A DNA stretch of 57,637 bases from contig JAEUJN010000014.1 in NCBI GenBank assembly GCA_016794595.1, positions 1 through 57,637 of the forward strand, read 5' to 3'. Made by a program: the position numbers and the translations under genes. This DNA comes from Kineosporiaceae bacterium (GTDB lineage Bacteria; Actinomycetota; Actinomycetes; Actinomycetales; Kineosporiaceae). The notes beneath the pieces were generated by a model. It had not been told where the DNA came from. It ran no database searches and saw only the letters and a list, made by a program, of their open reading frames with translations. Positions 1-7,432 of the stretch are shown here, piece by piece (position 1 is the first letter of the stretch; every line of letters starts with the position of its first letter).

Positions 1-26
1 TGCAGGGCCGCCCGGCCGCGGTCGGG

Positions 27-1070
27 GTGCCGTCGGATCCGGGACGGTTTCAGGCGGAGTGCATGGAGGCCTATCTGGCCTCCTGGACGGCGCGCGGGTT
101 CAGCCCGGTGACGATCGAGAACGACGGGCCTCTGCTCGAGCGGGTGCTCAGGTTGCTGGGACGCCCGGCGTGGGAGGTGACCGTCGAGGATGTCGACCGG
201 ATGGTCGGCTGCCTCGCCGAGCAGGGGTTGGCGACCGCGACGAGGCGTGGGTATGTGCAGGCGTTCAAGGGCTTTCACCGGTTCCTGGAGGTGCGTAAGG
301 CTGTCGAGATCGAGGCGGCGTTCGGGGTGCGGCTGTCGTGCCCGGTGGATGAGTTCAACGCCTCTCGCCATGTCGGGGACGAGACGCCGGCACTGTTGCC
401 GCCGCCATCGGTGCAGCGGCTGGGTGAGTTCTTCGACTTCATGAAGGCCCGGATCGCCACGGCCCGCAAGTACGGGCCTGCGGCGAGGGACTACGCGTTG
501 TTCCGGACGCTGTATCACGGCGGTCTGCGGGCGGATGAGGCCGCGTCGTTGGAGTTGTGCGACGTGCACTTCGGTCGGGGCCCGTTCGGGAAACTGCATG
601 TGCGGTTCGGCAAGGCCGCGCATGGGTCGGGGCCACGGCCTCGGTGGGTGCCGATGCTGGACGGCTTGGACTTGCTGTTGCGGTGGTTCCTCGACCAGGT
701 CCGGCCGCGGTTCCCCGACTCGGCGGTGCTGTTCGCCGACGAGAGCGGCGGCCCGTTGAGCCGGGGCACGATCCGCAACCGGCTGCGGTATCTGCTCGAG
801 TTGGAGGGCCGCCCGGTGAGTGAGCGGTTCACCCCGCACTCGTTGCGGCGGGCGTGTGCGACGCACAACTACGAGCGGGGCGTGGATCTGGTGGCGATCC
901 AGCAGTTGCTCGGGCATTGGACGGTCGGCTCGACGATGCGCTATGTCCGTCCGTCCGCGACGTTCATCGAGGACGCTTACCGGCGGGCGGTGTCGACCAC
1001 GTTGGCCGAGTTGTCGGGCCAGGCCCCGGGCACGGGCGCCGATCCGGAGGGAGGACCAGGTGCAGGTTAG
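27..1070 (+). CDS. Tyrosine site-specific recombinase (phage integrase family)
   Basis: DNA strand-exchange enzyme that would act through a covalent phosphotyrosine. Residues ~10-110 resemble the SAM-like core-binding domain. The C-terminal catalytic half shows Arg168 (in GGLRADEA), the HSLRR box with His271 and Arg274, His297 (LLGHW) and the likely nucleophile Tyr306 (MRYV), so the active site looks complete. The 347-residue length is normal for the family. GTG at 27 is the first usable start in the window; I see no strong ribosome site, and a start upstream of the window cannot be excluded. Its 3' end overlaps the XRE gene by 11 nt and a zinc-ribbon recombinase-like gene follows, so the three probably form one mobility operon. 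Family assignment is firm; the target site is unknown. Confidence 0.93.
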   Translation: MPSDPGRFQAECMEAYLASWTARGFSPVTIENDGPLLERVLRLLGRPAWEVTVEDVDRMVGCLAEQGLATATRRGYVQAFKGFHRFLEVRKAVEIEAAFGVRLSCPVDEFNASRHVGDETPALLPPPSVQRLGEFFDFMKARIATARKYGPAARDYALFRTLYHGGLRADEAASLELCDVHFGRGPFGKLHVRFGKAAHGSGPRPRWVPMLDGLDLLLRWFLDQVRPRFPDSAVLFADESGGPLSRGTIRNRLRYLLELEGRPVSERFTPHSLRRACATHNYERGVDLVAIQQLLGHWTVGSTMRYVRPSATFIEDAYRRAVSTTLAELSGQAPGTGADPEGGPGAG

Positions 1071-1407
1071 GTGGAAGTTGCGGATGGCCGCGGCGCAGCG
1101 GGAGGTGTGGACGGCGGCGCAGTTGCGTCGGCTGCTCGCCGAACGGGCCGGCCTGAGCATGTCGTCGGCGTCGGTGTCGGCGCTGTTCGCCCAGCAGCCC
1201 TGCCAGGTCAAGCTGTCCACGCTGGCGGCGCTGTGCACTGCGTTGGAGTGCACCCCGAACGAGTTGTTCGAGGTGGACACCACCCCGGTGCCGCAGCACG
1301 ACCCGATGAGCACGTTGAGCGCGACGGGCGGGAGCAGTGCGCTGACGGTCCCCGCGCCGGTCACCGCAGTGGCCTCGGTCAGGGGCCGGCCGATGCCGCC
1401 GATCTGA
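1060..1407 (+). CDS. Small XRE/Cro-type helix-turn-helix protein
   Basis: A 115-residue DNA-binding protein. Residues ~5-70 fit an XRE/Cro fold of the HTH_26 type: AAQREVWTAAQLRRLL, then a recognition helix around LSMSSASVSALF, then STLAALCTALECTPNELFEV, the usual C-terminal end of this domain. The last ~40 residues are low-complexity and rich in Thr, Ser and Pro. GTG at 1060 is chosen because a purine-rich GGAGGGAGGA stretch lies just upstream and because it gives the domain a complete start. It overlaps the recombinase by 11 nt, so translation is likely coupled. Inference: it regulates the recombinase operon or helps assemble the recombination complex. An excisionase-like role is possible but cannot be shown here. 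Confidence 0.85.
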   Translation: MQVRWKLRMAAAQREVWTAAQLRRLLAERAGLSMSSASVSALFAQQPCQVKLSTLAALCTALECTPNELFEVDTTPVPQHDPMSTLSATGGSSALTVPAPVTAVASVRGRPMPPI

Positions 1408-1419
1408 CCCCGGGCGCTT

Positions 1420-3117
1420 GTGATGGGCAAACGTCAACGCGACTGCGGGTGTTGCGGTGCGGCGGTCGGGATCATCGGCCGGGATCTGTGCTGTCAGTGC
1501 ACCATGCGTGCCAGGCGAGCCGCGGCGAAGGCCCGGTGCCCGGGCTGCGGCAAGGACCGGGTCCTGGACGCCTCGACCGGTCGCTGCGTGGTGTGTTCCC
1601 ACGTCTGCATCGACTGCGGCGCTGTCGTGCGCCGCACAGACCGAGATCGGTGCACGAGCTGTCATCGTCGCCGTGAACTGGCCGCCGCCAAGCAGCCGTG
1701 CCCGCGCTGCGGACGCCCGGGCTTCCTGCGGCCGGCCACGGGATGGTGTGGCACCTGTTCCCGGCCTCGCCCTTCGCCGAAACCGCCGCAGGCGTGCGTG
1801 GTCTGCGGGAAGGTCCGCCGCCACGCGGCGTTCGGGATGTGCAGCCCGTGCTGGCAACGCCACCCTGACCGACCGTTCACCCGCGCGGAACGCCTCGCCG
1901 CCCGCCTGCAGGACCCACCGGACTGGCTCGGCGACCTGGTCGCCTTCCTCGCCGCCCGACACTGCGTCGGCCGCACCAGCATCATGCTCACCGAGGTGGG
2001 GCGGTTGCTGACCGACGGCGGAGCGGTCCACCCACAGGCCCTACTGGAGCGGTCCCGGCGGCCGGGTCGCTCGATGGGCACCCTGGCCCGGGCGCTGCAG
2101 GACTTCTTCGTGGCGCGCGGGCAGGCGGTGCCCCTGGACCAGGAAGAACGGCTCGCGGCGGGGCGGCGCCAGCGACGCCTGGACGGCATCCCCGAACCCT
2201 TGCGGGCGGTCGTCGCCAGGTTCGCCGACCACTGCCTGGCCGAGCGTGAACGCGCCCGCCGGGCCGGCACCCGGCCCCGGCAACTGAGCACGATCGAGGC
2301 TCACCTGCGGATCGTCAGGGACCTCGGCGTGTTCCTCGTCGAGCAGCGGCAGGTGCAGGACTGGGCCGCCGTGACCAGCTACGACCTCGAGGCGTTCCTG
2401 GCCCACCACCCGGCCCGGCGCAAGAGCGCCCTCGCCGCGTCACGGAAGTTCTTCACCTGGGCACGAACCCAGCGGCTGATCCTCATCGACCCCGCCCGCG
2501 GGATGACCGCACGTGAGCCACGCGGCTTCCGGGGCACCACCCTCACCCTGGCCGAACAGAAGGCATTGTTCCGACGCTGGACACACAACCAGCTCTCGCG
2601 CAACGAGTCCACGATGCATGACTCGACGGGCGAGGAGCCGGTGACCACCACGGCGCCGCACCCGCACGAGGCGCTGGTCGGGCTGCTCTGCCTGCTGCAC
2701 GCCGCGAGCAGCGCCGAGCTCAGAGCCCTGACCGTGGACGACGTCGATCCCATCGCCAGGACCGTGCAGTTCGTCGGCAGGCCCCTGCCGACACCGTTGG
2801 ACCCGACCTCTTGGGCCGCGCTGCAGCGGTGCCTGGCCCACCGCCGAACCCTGCGCACCGCCAACCCGCACGTGCTGGTCACCCGCGGCACCAAGGCCAC
2901 CCGGGTCCCCGCCTCTGGACCCTACGTCACCCACGTCCTCGACGCCGTTGACGTGGCACCGCGAACACTGCGCCAGACCCGACTGCTGCACCTGGCCAGC
3001 GGACTCGACCCGAAACTCGTGGCCACCGTGTTCGGGATGCGTCCCGAAGGCGTTCTGCCATACCTCGCCGATCGGGTCGACCCCACACGACTCACCCCAA
3101 CGCCCCCACCCAAATGA
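1420..3117 (+). CDS. Five-zinc-ribbon protein with degenerate tyrosine recombinase domain
   Basis: 565 residues. The first ~147 hold five tandem zinc-ribbon units of the form CxxCG-x(10-14)-CxxC (CGCC/CQC, CPGC/CVVC, CIDC/CTSC, CPRC/CGTC, CVVC/CSPC). The rest aligns by eye with a recombinase: a core-binding-like helical region (~250-360), then a catalytic-like domain. In that domain the first Arg position reads ASSAELRAL instead of GLRxSEL. The HxLR box reads RTLRQTR, so His became Thr but Arg is kept. LLGH reads VFGM, and a Tyr remains in LPYLAD. The enzyme is therefore probably inactive as a recombinase and may be an accessory subunit bound through its zinc ribbons. GTG 1420 and ATG 1423 are both possible starts. 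It follows the XRE gene by 12 nt. Confidence 0.85.
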   Translation: MMGKRQRDCGCCGAAVGIIGRDLCCQCTMRARRAAAKARCPGCGKDRVLDASTGRCVVCSHVCIDCGAVVRRTDRDRCTSCHRRRELAAAKQPCPRCGRPGFLRPATGWCGTCSRPRPSPKPPQACVVCGKVRRHAAFGMCSPCWQRHPDRPFTRAERLAARLQDPPDWLGDLVAFLAARHCVGRTSIMLTEVGRLLTDGGAVHPQALLERSRRPGRSMGTLARALQDFFVARGQAVPLDQEERLAAGRRQRRLDGIPEPLRAVVARFADHCLAERERARRAGTRPRQLSTIEAHLRIVRDLGVFLVEQRQVQDWAAVTSYDLEAFLAHHPARRKSALAASRKFFTWARTQRLILIDPARGMTAREPRGFRGTTLTLAEQKALFRRWTHNQLSRNESTMHDSTGEEPVTTTAPHPHEALVGLLCLLHAASSAELRALTVDDVDPIARTVQFVGRPLPTPLDPTSWAALQRCLAHRRTLRTANPHVLVTRGTKATRVPASGPYVTHVLDAVDVAPRTLRQTRLLHLASGLDPKLVATVFGMRPEGVLPYLADRVDPTRLTPTPPPK

Positions 3118-3147
3118 TCTGAACCCGTTGAACTCCGGCGTCACCTT

Positions 3148-3171
3148 GCACTTGTTCGCAGGAACAAGTGC
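3148..3171. repeat. 10-bp perfect inverted repeat (hairpin) after the recombinase operon
   Basis: GCACTTGTTC (3148-3157), loop GCAG, GAACAAGTGC (3162-3171). It starts 30 bp after the stop of the zinc-ribbon gene and directly adjoins the point where istB-like coding sequence begins on the other strand. There is no T-run, so it is a weak candidate for an intrinsic terminator. It could equally be a terminal or recombination structure of the recombinase-bearing element. Confidence 0.6.
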
Positions 3172-3174
3172 GCT

Positions 3175-3378
3175 TTGGCTGGGTCCCGGTTGCTGGTCAC
3201 GATCGTGGAGGCGGCGCGGGCGTGCCGTTCGACGGCGAGTTCGTAGAAGTCGTTCGTGGTCAACGGGTCCAGGCCTTGAGCGCGAAGTCGTCGATGATCA
3301 GCAAATCGAGGCGGGCCAACCGCCGGAACTCGGCGTCCAGGGTGTGATCGAGGCGCGCGGCGCGTAGCCGGGGGAGCT
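3175..3378 (-). pseudogene. istB remnant (IS21 helper ATPase), truncated at both ends
   Basis: Read on the minus strand in two frames, this gives RLRAARLDHTLDAEFRRLARL, DLLIIDDFAL and then TNDFYELAVERHARAASTIV, followed by TSNRDP. That is the Walker B to sensor-1 segment of IstB, the AAA+ helper of IS21 transposition. The N-terminal part (Walker A) is missing beyond the IS3 end at 3379, and the C-terminal part is lost near 3175, after TSNRDPA. A frameshift lies near 3262. It is dead, but it records that an IS21-type element was here before the IS3 insertion and probably before the recombinase module joined. Confidence 0.75.
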
Positions 3379-4284
3379 TGACCCGGTTTCCCGGACACGT
3401 TGGGTGTGTGGTGCAGGCCGCTGGTTCGGCGGCCTGTGGGGCCAGTGTGGCCCAGTACTGGGCTTCGTACTCAACCGGGGACAGATAGTCCAGGGCGGAG
3501 TGACGCCGGACGGGGTTGTAGAACGCTTCGATCCACTCGAACATCGCGGTGGCCAGCTCGTCGCGGGTGGCCCATTGGCGCCGGTCGAGCAGTTCGCGTT
3601 GCATGGTCGACCAGACACCGTCGCTTCGCTCCTCCCAAGTTCGATCATGCCGTTGTCCACACTGGAGGCGACCCGGCCCATCGATCCGAGCAGCCCCGCC
3701 GCCCGGAGGCGTTGCCCGAAAACCCAACTCGTGTACTGGCTTCCACGGTCGGCGTGCACGATCGTGCCCGGCTGCGGGCGGCGCCGCCAACGGGCCATCT
3801 CCAACGCATCGACGACCAGCTCCGAACGCATGTGGTCGGCGATCGACCAGCCCACGACCATCCGGTGGTAGACGTCCAAGACGGCGCAGCAGTACACCTT
3901 GCCCTCGGCGGTGGGGTGCTCGGTCACGTCCGTGCACCACAGCCGGTCCGGGGCCTCGGCCACGAACCGACGCTGGACCAGATCCTCGTGCGTGGCCGTG
4001 TCCGGCCGGCGGCGGGTCTTGCGGCGTCCGCCGACCCCGACCAGCCCCTCGGCGCGCATCAACCGCGCCACCCGCTTACGTCCGCAGCGGCGCTCCAGCC
4101 CCAGGACCAGCTCGGCGTGCACCCGCGGCGACCCATAGACCCCGCGGGAACCCTCGTGCACCGCCTTGATCGTCTCGACCAGGTCAGCATCGGCGACCGC
4201 CCGGGCCGACGCAGGCCGGTCCCGCCAGTCGTAGTACCCCGACCTGGACACCCTGAGCACCCGGCAGGCCACCGCAACGTCCAC
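3379..4284 (-). pseudogene. IS3 orfB transposase (rve/DDE integrase), frameshifted
   Basis: Catalytic subunit of an IS3 transposase. Readable parts are a helical HTH_21-like region (YGSPRVHAELV), the first catalytic Asp (DRLWCTDVTEH), the second Asp region (TIVHADRGSQYTS), and, in another frame, the C-terminal part (LDRRQWATRDELATAMFEW, then FYNPVRRHSALDYLSPVEY). The frames separate near 3640. Where relatives read MIESFWSTMQRELL, this copy has about 20 extra bases between MIE and WSTMQ, which shifts the frame and breaks the segment with the catalytic Glu. The start and upstream part of orfB are also separated from orfA by the IS110. Reading continues past the terminal repeat into istB sequence. 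Confidence 0.85.
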
Positions 4285-4323
4285 CCGCTGCCCCGCAAGC
4301 GGGCTGTCCTCAGCAAAACGTCA

Positions 4324-4565
4324 GCGCGGCAAGTTCACGGACCAACCGGTAGGTCTGTAATGGGTGGTGGCTGGCCCGTGGCCGGCTGGAAGGCTGGCCC
4401 CGGCCAGCGCCCGTGACTCTCGGTATGTCCGACCCGCCGTCCGAGGTGGTGTCTTGAAAATGACGTGTCCGGGCGCTGGCCGAGGTTCGGTCCCCACGCG
4501 CAGATGCCTTGATCAGAAGCTTGTCCGACCGCTGGCAGCAACGGTGGCCGTGACTCATTACAGAT
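4324..4565 (+). ncRNA. Candidate IS110 bridge RNA region
   Basis: Non-coding left end of the IS110, directly upstream of the transposase. IS110 recombinases are known to use a structured bridge RNA from this region, with one loop that pairs with the target and one with the donor ends. Seen here: a 7-bp hairpin GCTGGCC-CC-GGCCAGC (4393-4408), and AAAATGACGT at 4457-4466. That 10-mer is identical to the minus strand of the reconstructed empty target across the insertion point. A shorter AGAAGC at 4515-4520 matches the right element end (ATAGAAGC). RNA borders and fold are not determined and could extend to the TTG at 4632. Confidence 0.55.
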
Positions 4566-5684
4566 GTGTCTCTGAGCGACCCCACGGGCTCGAGCCGAAG
4601 ACATCCCGTCTCATCGAGTCCAGGAGCCCAGTTGAGCATTGTCGCCCAGTTGTTCGAACACGTCGTCGGCATCGACACCCACGCGCGCACCCATACCTAC
4701 TGCCTGCTCACCGCCGCGACCGGCGCGGTCATCGACACCGAGACCTTCCCCACGACCGCGTCGGGAAATGCCCGCGCGATCAGCTGGATCCTTCGCCGGA
4801 CCAGCGGCAGTGTTCTGGCCGTGGTCGAAGGCACCTCCTCCTACGGGGCCGGCATCACCGCGGCTCTGGTTGAGACCGGCATCGACGTGGCCGAGGTGCG
4901 TCCGGCAGGCCGCAGCAGCCACGCTCATCAGGGGAAGTCGGACCTCCTTGACGCAGAAGCGGCAGCGCGGTCGGTCCTCGGTCGTGAGTTCGAGAGCCTG
5001 GCCAAGCCCCGGCAGTCGGGTCAACGTGCTGCCCTGCGGGTGCTGTTGGCGGCACGCTCGATCATCGACCAGCAGCGCACCGCGAACCGCAACGCGCTTC
5101 TTGCGCTGCTGCGCAGTGTCGACCTGGGCGTCGATGCCCGCAAACCCCTGACCGACGCACAGGTCCGCACGATCGCGTCATGGCGGGCCACCCGTTCGGC
5201 GAAGCCGCGTGACTTGCTGGCGATCGCCCGGCGCGAAGCTCGTCGACTTGCCCAATGCGTCGTCGAGCAGACAGAGCTTCTCAAGCAGAACCACCGGGAG
5301 CTTCAACAGCTCGCGCAAGCCCTGGCTCCCGGCCTTCTGGACCAGCCCGGCGTCGGCCCGGTGACCGCCGGGATCATCCTCTGCGCATACTCCCACCACG
5401 GCCGGGTTCGCTCCGAAGCGGCGTTCGCCGCCCTCGGCGGCATCGCACCCCTACAGGCCTCGTCCGGAAACACCACCCGCCACCGCCTGTCCAGATCAGG
5501 CGACCGCCAACTCAACCGTGCCTTCGACGTCATCGTGCGCACCCGGATGAGCTACGACGCAACCACCCGCGACTACATCGCCCGCCGACGCACCGAAGGA
5601 CGCTCCAACCGCGAGATCCGACGCTGTCTCAAGCGCTACGTCTGCCGGGCGATCTTCCGCGAACTCCAGACCACCATGGCTTGA
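4566..5684 (+). CDS. IS110-family transposase (DEDD plus Ser recombinase)
   Basis: 372 residues, with both IS110 domains. The N-terminal RuvC-like DEDD domain starts HVVGIDTHARTHTYCLL (first Asp), followed by VVEGTSSYGAGI (Glu) and KSDLLDAEAAAR (Asp pair). A helical linker follows. The C-terminal Transposase_20 domain reads LDQPGVGPVTAGIIL, then AAFAALGGIAPLQASSGN and HRLSRSGDRQLN; the serine-rich part would hold the catalytic Ser. The enzyme recombines DNA guided by the element's bridge RNA. ATG 4566 gives the longest form; TTG at 4632 (LSIVAQLFEH) fits the usual family start better and would lengthen the RNA region. The gene appears intact and is the only complete transposase in this nest. 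Confidence 0.92.
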   Translation: MSLSDPTGSSRRHPVSSSPGAQLSIVAQLFEHVVGIDTHARTHTYCLLTAATGAVIDTETFPTTASGNARAISWILRRTSGSVLAVVEGTSSYGAGITAALVETGIDVAEVRPAGRSSHAHQGKSDLLDAEAAARSVLGREFESLAKPRQSGQRAALRVLLAARSIIDQQRTANRNALLALLRSVDLGVDARKPLTDAQVRTIASWRATRSAKPRDLLAIARREARRLAQCVVEQTELLKQNHRELQQLAQALAPGLLDQPGVGPVTAGIILCAYSHHGRVRSEAAFAALGGIAPLQASSGNTTRHRLSRSGDRQLNRAFDVIVRTRMSYDATTRDYIARRRTEGRSNREIRRCLKRYVCRAIFRELQTTMA

Positions 5685-5701
5685 CACCAGGCATAGAAGC
5701 G

Positions 5702-6004
5702 TCATTTTGGGTCGCTGCCCTTCGGCAGGACGTTCTCCCGGGCGAAGTACGCGCTGGCCCGTTTCAGGATCTCGATCTCCATGGCCTGGACCCGGTTCTC
5801 GCGGCGCAACCGGATCAGCTCGGCCCGCTCCGGGCTGCTCAAGCCCTCGGTGCGGCCGGCGTCCACGTCGTCCTTGGCCATCCAGTTCCGCAGACAGGAC
5901 TCGCTGATCCCCAGATCCTTGGCGATCGCCGCGACCGGTTTCTCCCCGAGGCGGGCCAACTCGACCGCTCGGCGGCGGAACTCCGGGGGGCGGGCTGCAG
6001 GCAT
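5702..6004 (-). CDS. IS3 orfA (helix-turn-helix transposase subunit)
   Basis: 100 residues. It has the HTH_Tnp_1 fold of IS3 orfA: PPEFRRRAVELARLGEKPVA, then IAKDLGISESCLRNWMAKDD (recognition helix), then a leucine-zipper-like tail ELIRLRRENRVQAMEIEIL. It ends ARENVLPKGSDPK, the place where IS3 elements normally pass into orfB. ATG at 6004 follows a purine-rich GGAAGGAGTC stretch. The reading frame is intact, but its partner orfB lies 1.4 kb away behind the inserted IS110. Its last three bases coincide with the CGTCA border repeat of that IS110. It probably binds the terminal repeats but cannot make a functional OrfAB fusion. Confidence 0.9.
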   Translation of the reverse strand: MPAARPPEFRRRAVELARLGEKPVAAIAKDLGISESCLRNWMAKDDVDAGRTEGLSSPERAELIRLRRENRVQAMEIEILKRASAYFARENVLPKGSDPK

Positions 6005-6110
6005 TCAAGACTCCTTCCCAAGATGAAGATCATCATCTCAGATCAGGTGTCCGGGAAACCGGGTCAAGCTCCGGCTGAGTGAACCACCGTCTTCCGGCTC
6101 CTGTGCTATC

Positions 6111-6124
6111 CCAATCGGGATTGG
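6111..6124. promoter_or_regulatory. Small dyad CCAATC-GG-GATTGG
   Basis: A 6-bp inverted repeat with a 2-bp centre, 28 bp upstream of the short reading frame at 6152. It could be an operator or a small RNA hairpin in the leader. The evidence is symmetry and position only. Confidence 0.3.
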
Positions 6125-6151
6125 TGGGAGGCCCGGAAGGAGGTGGTTATC

Positions 6152-6196
6152 GTGTCCCTCGCCGACATCATCCGGGCCATCATGTACCACGGCTGA
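6152..6196 (+). CDS. Possible 14-residue peptide gene
   Basis: GTG at 6152 opens a frame for MSLADIIRAIMYHG with a TGA at 6194-6196. It is preceded by a near-perfect ribosome site, GGAAGGAGG (6136-6144), and followed after 11 nt by a strong hairpin (6208-6237). The peptide is amphipathic: the I, I, I and M residues alternate with charged ones. The layout is that of a self-contained tiny gene, or of a leader peptide followed by an attenuator for the gene at 6356. Far below normal gene-calling limits; function unknown. Confidence 0.4.
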   Translation: MSLADIIRAIMYHG

Positions 6197-6207
6197 CAAC
6201 CAGTGAC

Positions 6208-6237
6208 GGGCTCGCCCGGAACTCTCCGGGCGAGCCC
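6208..6237 (+). terminator. Strong hairpin, probable intrinsic terminator
   Basis: GGGCTCGCCCGGA (6208-6220), loop ACTC, TCCGGGCGAGCCC (6225-6237): a 13-bp perfect stem followed by CTTGCCG. There is no long T-run, which is common for actinomycete terminators. It lies 11 nt after the 14-codon frame. Confidence 0.65.
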
Positions 6238-6355
6238 CTTGCCGTACTCAGCTTCCCACGGGAGGGAGTTCTCGGCCGCTCTGCCCGACTGTTCTGACCT
6301 CGAGGGACTGGTGACCGGCTCGGCGTCGATATCCTGAGCCGCGATCACGGCGGAA

Positions 6356-7357
6356 ATGGACGGGCACGTGGGTACAGATAGCGCGGTACATCAGTTGGTA
6401 GACGAGCTGGAGACCATGCAGCGCCGGCGCGGACTGCAGAGCCCCGACTGGGCGGGGTCGGTAGGGCCGAATATTGGGCAGGCGCTCGCGTTAGAGCAGC
6501 ATGAAGATGGCAGTCGCCGCCGGGAGGCTCTTGTCGCTGGCCTCCTCGGACACGCTGACAGCCTTCCGGGTGACATGCAGTTGGCTTTCATAAGTGCCTG
6601 CGCAATCCCCAAGAGGTCGCTGGCGCTGCTCGGGGAGCGGCTGCAATACGCCGGCGACCGCATGCATATCCCGGTCAGCCCGCGGACGGTCCGGCGCCGA
6701 CTCAAGCTCGCCAACCGTCGGGTGGCCCAGACCCTCGCCGACGACCTAGCCCGACGCAGTGCCGCGCCCTCAACGGACTGGGTCCTCACGGCCCTCGACG
6801 CGACGACCGACCTCACGACGAGCCGCCCCGTGTTCCGCAGCACCCACACCCTGCGCGTCGTCGCGCCGCTGCTCACCGAGGTCACCGAGCGGATCAGCTT
6901 CCCGGGCGCGGCGCCCGACGCCGACCCCGAGTTCGAGGCGGAGGGGGACTGCGCGCTTGTCCGGGTCGACCGGCCATTCCAGCCGACATGGGCGCTCACA
7001 ATGCGCCTCGCCCGGCCTTTCACGTGCGGCGAGGTCGTCTCGTACTCCCTCGCGGTGCGGGCCCCGTCGCGGCGGCTTGTGCACCCGATGTCCGTGATGC
7101 TGCCCGAGCGGGAGTGCCGTCGGTTCTCCACCAAGGTGGACTTCGGCAGCCCGAGCGTGGCCTCGCGGGTCTGGCGGCTGGACGGCGCGCCTGCGCCTGC
7201 GGCCGAGCTCGATTCGACGTCCGGTGAGCTCCTCGACCCGCACCAGACCCGTGTGCTCACGGCTTCCTTCAACGGCATGGTCCGTGGCCGGGTCTACGGC
7301 CTGCGCTGGGAGTGGGCCGACGGCCAGCCCTCGGACGAGGTCGCCCTCAAGGGCTAA
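6356..7357 (+). CDS. Hypothetical protein, 333 aa
   Basis: Not recognised with confidence. The N-terminal ~45 residues are helical and polar (HQLVDELETMQRRRGLQSPD). Residues ~100-135 (VSPRTVRRRLKLANRRVAQTL) are very basic and could form a helix-turn-helix, so DNA binding is possible. The C-terminal half is rich in beta-strand-like segments and ends VYGLRWEWADGQPSDEVAL, which reminds me of uncharacterised actinobacterial proteins with a C-terminal YGLRWxW motif. ATG 6356 and in-frame GTG 6368 are both possible, and neither has a clear ribosome site. It stands alone on the plus strand between the IS nest and a recombinase remnant, so a link to the large locus downstream is only positional. Confidence 0.6.
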   Translation: MDGHVGTDSAVHQLVDELETMQRRRGLQSPDWAGSVGPNIGQALALEQHEDGSRRREALVAGLLGHADSLPGDMQLAFISACAIPKRSLALLGERLQYAGDRMHIPVSPRTVRRRLKLANRRVAQTLADDLARRSAAPSTDWVLTALDATTDLTTSRPVFRSTHTLRVVAPLLTEVTERISFPGAAPDADPEFEAEGDCALVRVDRPFQPTWALTMRLARPFTCGEVVSYSLAVRAPSRRLVHPMSVMLPERECRRFSTKVDFGSPSVASRVWRLDGAPAPAAELDSTSGELLDPHQTRVLTASFNGMVRGRVYGLRWEWADGQPSDEVALKG

Positions 7358-7432
7358 CCCTCTCGGTGAGCTGGCCCGTGTTCTCCGGACTGAGGTGCCC
7401 TGATCTCCCCGGACTCCGGATCCAATGGGGTC

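Larger units (their letters stand above)
4319..5704 (+). mobile_element. IS110-family element inside the IS3
   Basis: The IS3 sequence is interrupted here. CGTCA occurs at both borders (4319-4323 and 5700-5704), so the element is about 1.38 kb and the border is uncertain by those 5 bp. It has no terminal inverted repeats, as expected for IS110. One transposase gene lies near the right end, leaving a ~240-nt leader on the left, the arrangement of IS110-group members that carry their bridge RNA upstream of the gene. Removing the element rejoins IS3 orfA to orfB at ...CCCAAAATGACGTTTTGC... (minus strand). Confidence 0.85.
3379..6066 (-). mobile_element. IS3-family element, interrupted by an IS110
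   Basis: Ends are set by perfect inverted repeats, TGACCCGGTTTCCCGGACAC at 3379-3398 and its reverse complement at 6047-6066, beginning TG and ending CA as IS3-family ends often do. Both ends are flanked by AGCT (3375-3378 and 6067-6070), a likely 4-bp target duplication that is itself palindromic. Inside, on the minus strand, lie orfA (5702-6004) and a frameshifted orfB (3379-4284), with an IS110 element between them. The IS3 is therefore inactive. No stop codon separates the shifted orfB frame from the flanking istB sequence. Confidence 0.85.
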
